Assembly (NCBI RefSeq): GCF_951229915.1
Contig: NZ_OX579588.1
Location: 868,001-932,000, forward strand
Length of the DNA: 64,000 nucleotides
Direction: 5' to 3'
From: Candidatus Ornithobacterium hominis
GTDB taxonomy: Bacteria; Bacteroidota; Bacteroidia; Flavobacteriales; Weeksellaceae
Shown here piece by piece: positions 61,648 through 64,000 of this stretch (position 1 is its first letter; each line of letters begins with the position of its first letter). The notes under the pieces are model-generated. The model did no database searches and was not told where the DNA came from. It saw only the letters and a list, made by a program, of their open reading frames with translations. The position numbers were made by a program, and so were the translations under genes.

Positions 61648-61798
61648 GTTAAAAATAATTGAATAATCGAAGTGAATCTATCAAATAGCTTAAATTAAAA
61701 ACCAATAAATGAAATATTTGAAGTTATTTTCTTTTGCAGAATTTATAGCATATTAATCAATTTTATAGCGAAAAATAAAATCAGATTTTCTTTATTCC

Positions 61799-62506
61799 CT
61801 ATTCTGTGCTTTTTATCTTATTCTCCTCATTTTCAGATTCCAAATAGCGTTGCCAAAGCTCTTCATCTTTTTGCGGATTATAATTTTTTTCTTGCCACGC
61901 CCAGCGCTCTTTCTGCGGGCCAATGTTCTTCCAAATCAATGCAAATGAAGTCCCCACAAGTGCACCAGCAGCATGACTCTCCCACGAGATATTTGCTTGT
62001 TCTGCTGAGTAGCGAATTACTTCTTCTGGGAAGATCCCCCAAAGCATGCTCCCATACAAAAAAACAACAATTAATGAAACGGCAATCAAAGGTAATGAGC
62101 GCCGAAATATTCCACTGGAAAAAACGAAACTAGCCAAAACATAGACTAATCCACTGGCACCAATATGGCAACCGATGCCAGTATCTGAAGGCAAAAGCCC
62201 TAAGTCTGCAAAAAACCATACCAAAGTTCCCGTCAGCAACCAACCGAATATGATGAGTAAATATGCTACTTGCCGATAAAATGAAAAAATCATAAACCCT
62301 AGCGTGAGGATAGGAAAGGCATTACTGAAGAGATGCTTCCAACCACTATGGAACAGCGGAGCAAGCAAAATCCCTCTCAATCCCTGTACATAGCGAGGAA
62401 TAATACCAAAACAGCCCGTGGGCTTAATAAGTTGAATGATAATCATTAGCACGACTAATGCTAAAGGCACTAGGTAAGCTTCACGACGAATGGATGATTG
62501 CTTCAT
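61799..62506 (-). CDS. Rhomboid-family intramembrane serine protease
   Basis: A 235-residue membrane protein with six helices. HSGWKHLFSNAFPILTLGFM corresponds to the helix-2 His/Asn region, the catalytic Ser lies in CHIGASGLVYVLASFVF (GASG for GxSG), and the catalytic His in ISWESHAAGALVGTSFALIW. The dyad is intact. The substrates are unknown. The N-terminus is RREAYLVPLALVVLMIIIQL. Monocistronic; it is followed (62,567-62,598) by no partner but the dispersed palindrome upstream of its start. Confidence 0.88.
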   Translation of the reverse strand: MKQSSIRREAYLVPLALVVLMIIIQLIKPTGCFGIIPRYVQGLRGILLAPLFHSGWKHLFSNAFPILTLGFMIFSFYRQVAYLLIIFGWLLTGTLVWFFADLGLLPSDTGIGCHIGASGLVYVLASFVFSSGIFRRSLPLIAVSLIVVFLYGSMLWGIFPEEVIRYSAEQANISWESHAAGALVGTSFALIWKNIGPQKERWAWQEKNYNPQKDEELWQRYLESENEENKIKSTE

Positions 62507-62566
62507 TATTGGCTGAAATCATAATTTATTCCAAAAAGAGGAGAGCAAGACAAATATTCAGTAATG

Positions 62567-62598
62567 ATGAAATTTTTTAAGCCTTAAAAAAAATTATT
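62567..62598. repeat. Dispersed A/T palindrome, intergenic copy
   Basis: Core AAATTTTTTAAGCCTTAAAA at the 3' end of the ATP-grasp gene. Confidence 0.7.
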
Positions 62599-63592
62599 AT
62601 TTTCTTAATAAATGAAAATATAAATCCCTTACAAAAGTCCAAAAATTAGGCGTTTTAAAACCATCTTTAAGATGAGAATGAGCAATTTTTTCTTGAAGTT
62701 TTAAATGCTTGTAAATTTCTCTAAAGGCTTGAGAAATTGAATAACTAGGGTCATAAATATGCGTAGGTTCAGAATTCACCCCATTGATTTCAATGACTTT
62801 AAACACTCCTTTTTTGAAAGCTTTAACAGAACTTGTTTTGACATCAAACCGCCCATAATAAAAGCCTGGAATCTGTTGCGCTACAAAATCAATATTTTTT
62901 TCTAAGGCTTTAGAAAAATAATTATTCCCATCCAGAAAAGTAGTTCCACGATTGTGATTTCCTACTTCTTCTATCACTAATTTTTCGTCAGGTTGCAGAA
63001 TTAAATTCAGCTGATTTTTGTATTTTCGGAGTAAGCGATGCCGAGATAAAAAAGCTTTCTCATCTTTGTAAATGAATTGCTCTAGACTTGTTCTCCCGTC
63101 CCCATAGAAAGTCAAAAAACGCTTGGCTGTAATGGAAATGATTCCCCCCCTTTTTTTAGGTATTTTAGAGTAAAAAACACCAAACTCTAGAGGAGAATTA
63201 TCATATTCTTGGTAAAAAATTTCCCCTTGAAATTGGATTTTATCCAAATCTTCTTTTTTCTGAACAACGTGCACATTTTTACCCCTTTCACCTTGGTCTG
63301 GCTTAGCTATGATAGGAAATTCAGCAGTAGCTAAACTTTGAATCTCTTTGAGCTGAAAGGGAAAAGGAACTTTTTGATTGATAGCTGATTTGGAATAATT
63401 AAACAAACCTCCGTAGTGGATTCCAGGATTAGCTGCTGTGAAATAGAGTAAACTTCTGTTTTTTAGACTGAAATATAAATACAAAGGGGTAAAAGGTAAA
63501 TACAGAATGTAAAACGGCCAATATTCAAATTTATAATATTTCTTTAAACGGTATAGAAACATAAATTTATTTTTTTTATGCCAAAATGACAT
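62597..63592 (-). CDS. ATP-grasp domain protein, D-Ala-D-Ala ligase-like
   Basis: A 331-residue protein. The N-terminus is aromatic and hydrophobic (YWPFYILYLPFTPLYLYFSL), perhaps membrane-associated. ATP-grasp features follow: FPIIAKPDQGERGKNVHVVQ (Gly-rich loop), EIFYQEYDNSPLEFGVFYSK, RFDVKTSSVKAF and VFKVIEINGVNSEPTHIYDP (metal-binding E-x-N). This arrangement resembles uncharacterised carboxylate-amine ligases of Bacteroidota. The substrate is unknown. A later start at MFLYRLKKYYK (63562) is possible. Two palindromes are inside it (about 62713 and 62892), the second translated as YFSKALEKNI. Confidence 0.75.
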   Translation of the reverse strand: MSFWHKKNKFMFLYRLKKYYKFEYWPFYILYLPFTPLYLYFSLKNRSLLYFTAANPGIHYGGLFNYSKSAINQKVPFPFQLKEIQSLATAEFPIIAKPDQGERGKNVHVVQKKEDLDKIQFQGEIFYQEYDNSPLEFGVFYSKIPKKRGGIISITAKRFLTFYGDGRTSLEQFIYKDEKAFLSRHRLLRKYKNQLNLILQPDEKLVIEEVGNHNRGTTFLDGNNYFSKALEKNIDFVAQQIPGFYYGRFDVKTSSVKAFKKGVFKVIEINGVNSEPTHIYDPSYSISQAFREIYKHLKLQEKIAHSHLKDGFKTPNFWTFVRDLYFHLLRK

Positions 63593-63686
63593 CTTATAAG
63601 TTTATGGAAGTGTTAATTTGGCAAATTTGGAAAATTATTTCAAATAAATTATTAAATTTCAAATAAAATTGCTCATTTAATAAAAC

Positions 63687-63701
63687 GGCACAGAAAGTGC
63701 A
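63687..63701 (+). promoter_or_regulatory. Sigma54-like -24/-12 motif before clpC
   Basis: GGCACAGAAAGTGCA has GG and GC spaced by 10 bases, close to the consensus TGGCAC..TTGCA, about 37 bp before the clpC ATG. Its self-complementarity (GCAC/GTGC) leaves a simple operator as alternative. Confidence 0.3.
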
Positions 63702-63736
63702 TTTGGATGTAATATATAAAATAGAGAAATCATAAA

Positions 63737-64000
63737 ATGAACGATAATTTTTCACAGCGAGTAAAAGATGTTATTTCCTATAGCAAAGAGGAAGCCATTC
63801 GCCTAGGGCATTCCACCATTGGGACAGAACATTTACTACTCGGGATTTTGAGGGAAGGCGCTGGCAAAGCCATTAAGTTGCTGACCTCACTAAATGTAGA
63901 TTTAAATCAAGTTAAAAACAAAATAGAAAATTTATCTCCGAAAGAGGAACAAAATTACGATACTCACCAAAATTTACAACTAACTAAACAAGCTGAACGT
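63737..64000 (+). CDS. clpC: ClpC, 5' part (runs off the window)
   Basis: Eighty-eight residues are visible: MNDNFSQRVKDVISYSKEEA, RLGHSTIGTEHLLLGILREG and AGKAIKLLTSLNVDLNQVKN, the Clp_N domain of a ClpC/ClpA-type unfoldase that feeds ClpP. The sequence GTEHLLLGIL is more like ClpC than the ClpB copy found at 58.9-61.6 kb. It continues beyond base 64,000. Confidence 0.88.
   Translation, partial: MNDNFSQRVKDVISYSKEEAIRLGHSTIGTEHLLLGILREGAGKAIKLLTSLNVDLNQVKNKIENLSPKEEQNYDTHQNLQLTKQAER

Overview
The window looks like a low-GC chromosome of a Flavobacteriia/Weeksellaceae-type Bacteroidota. The evidence is the gene order acyl-CoA reductase / 2[4Fe-4S] ferredoxin / serC / serA / menC / menE and recQ / kpsF-type isomerase / tatC, Bacteroidota promoter boxes (TAnnTTTG), lipoprotein signals, and a Bacteroides-type GH29/GH2/sulfatase glycan operon. 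The mucosal glycan genes and the many decaying relics fit a host-adapted species (an Ornithobacterium-like organism is a guess).

Layout. 1-8,070 is housekeeping: DUF4294 protein (cut by the window edge), acyl-CoA reductase, ferredoxin, serine synthesis, menaquinone synthesis, lysS. 8,070-10,480 is an accessory patch: a TonB-receptor tail joined to a PadR fragment, a large attC-like hairpin, and a minus-strand group of small genes. 10,670-17,600 returns to backbone: astacin-type lipoprotein, a SAM methyltransferase, FtsB/DivIC-like protein, udk, menA, lpd. tRNA-Ser(UGA) at 18,068 carries an integrated element of about 16.5 kb, bounded by a 14-bp repeat of the tRNA 3' end (18,141 and 34,627) with a tyrosine recombinase next to the right end. 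Inside are an integrase-helicase chimera, an SdpA/SdpB-like antimicrobial peptide operon, an AAA ATPase/DUF4276/Res-like operon, a plasmid-type ParA region, VapD, a RelE/ParE-type toxin pair, broken TopB, helicase and type III methylase genes, a GmrSD-like protein and a YhcG-like nuclease. 34,640-37,070 holds relics of an older insertion: a second integrase N-terminus, a dead type II RM pair, and phage fragments.

37,429-47,100 is a four-gene operon for host glycans: fucosidase, two paralogous GH2 beta-galactosidases, and a sulfatase. Backbone then continues with rmuC, thioredoxin, mgsA, recQ, kpsF-type isomerase, tatC, an O-methyltransferase and an NlpC/P60 hydrolase. A compact type II RM cassette (XRE-C5 methyltransferase plus HNH nuclease) sits at 56,162-58,737. 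It is followed by clpB, a rhomboid protease, an ATP-grasp enzyme and the start of clpC.

The most unusual global signal is a short A/T-flanked palindrome with core TAAGCCTTA or TAAAGGCTTTA. More than 30 copies lie in backbone DNA, both between genes and inside reading frames. It is almost absent from the three accessory regions, so it also marks which DNA is native. Four to five backbone relics (DUF4126-like, 2OG-oxygenase-like, PTS-IIC-like and others) indicate ongoing gene loss.
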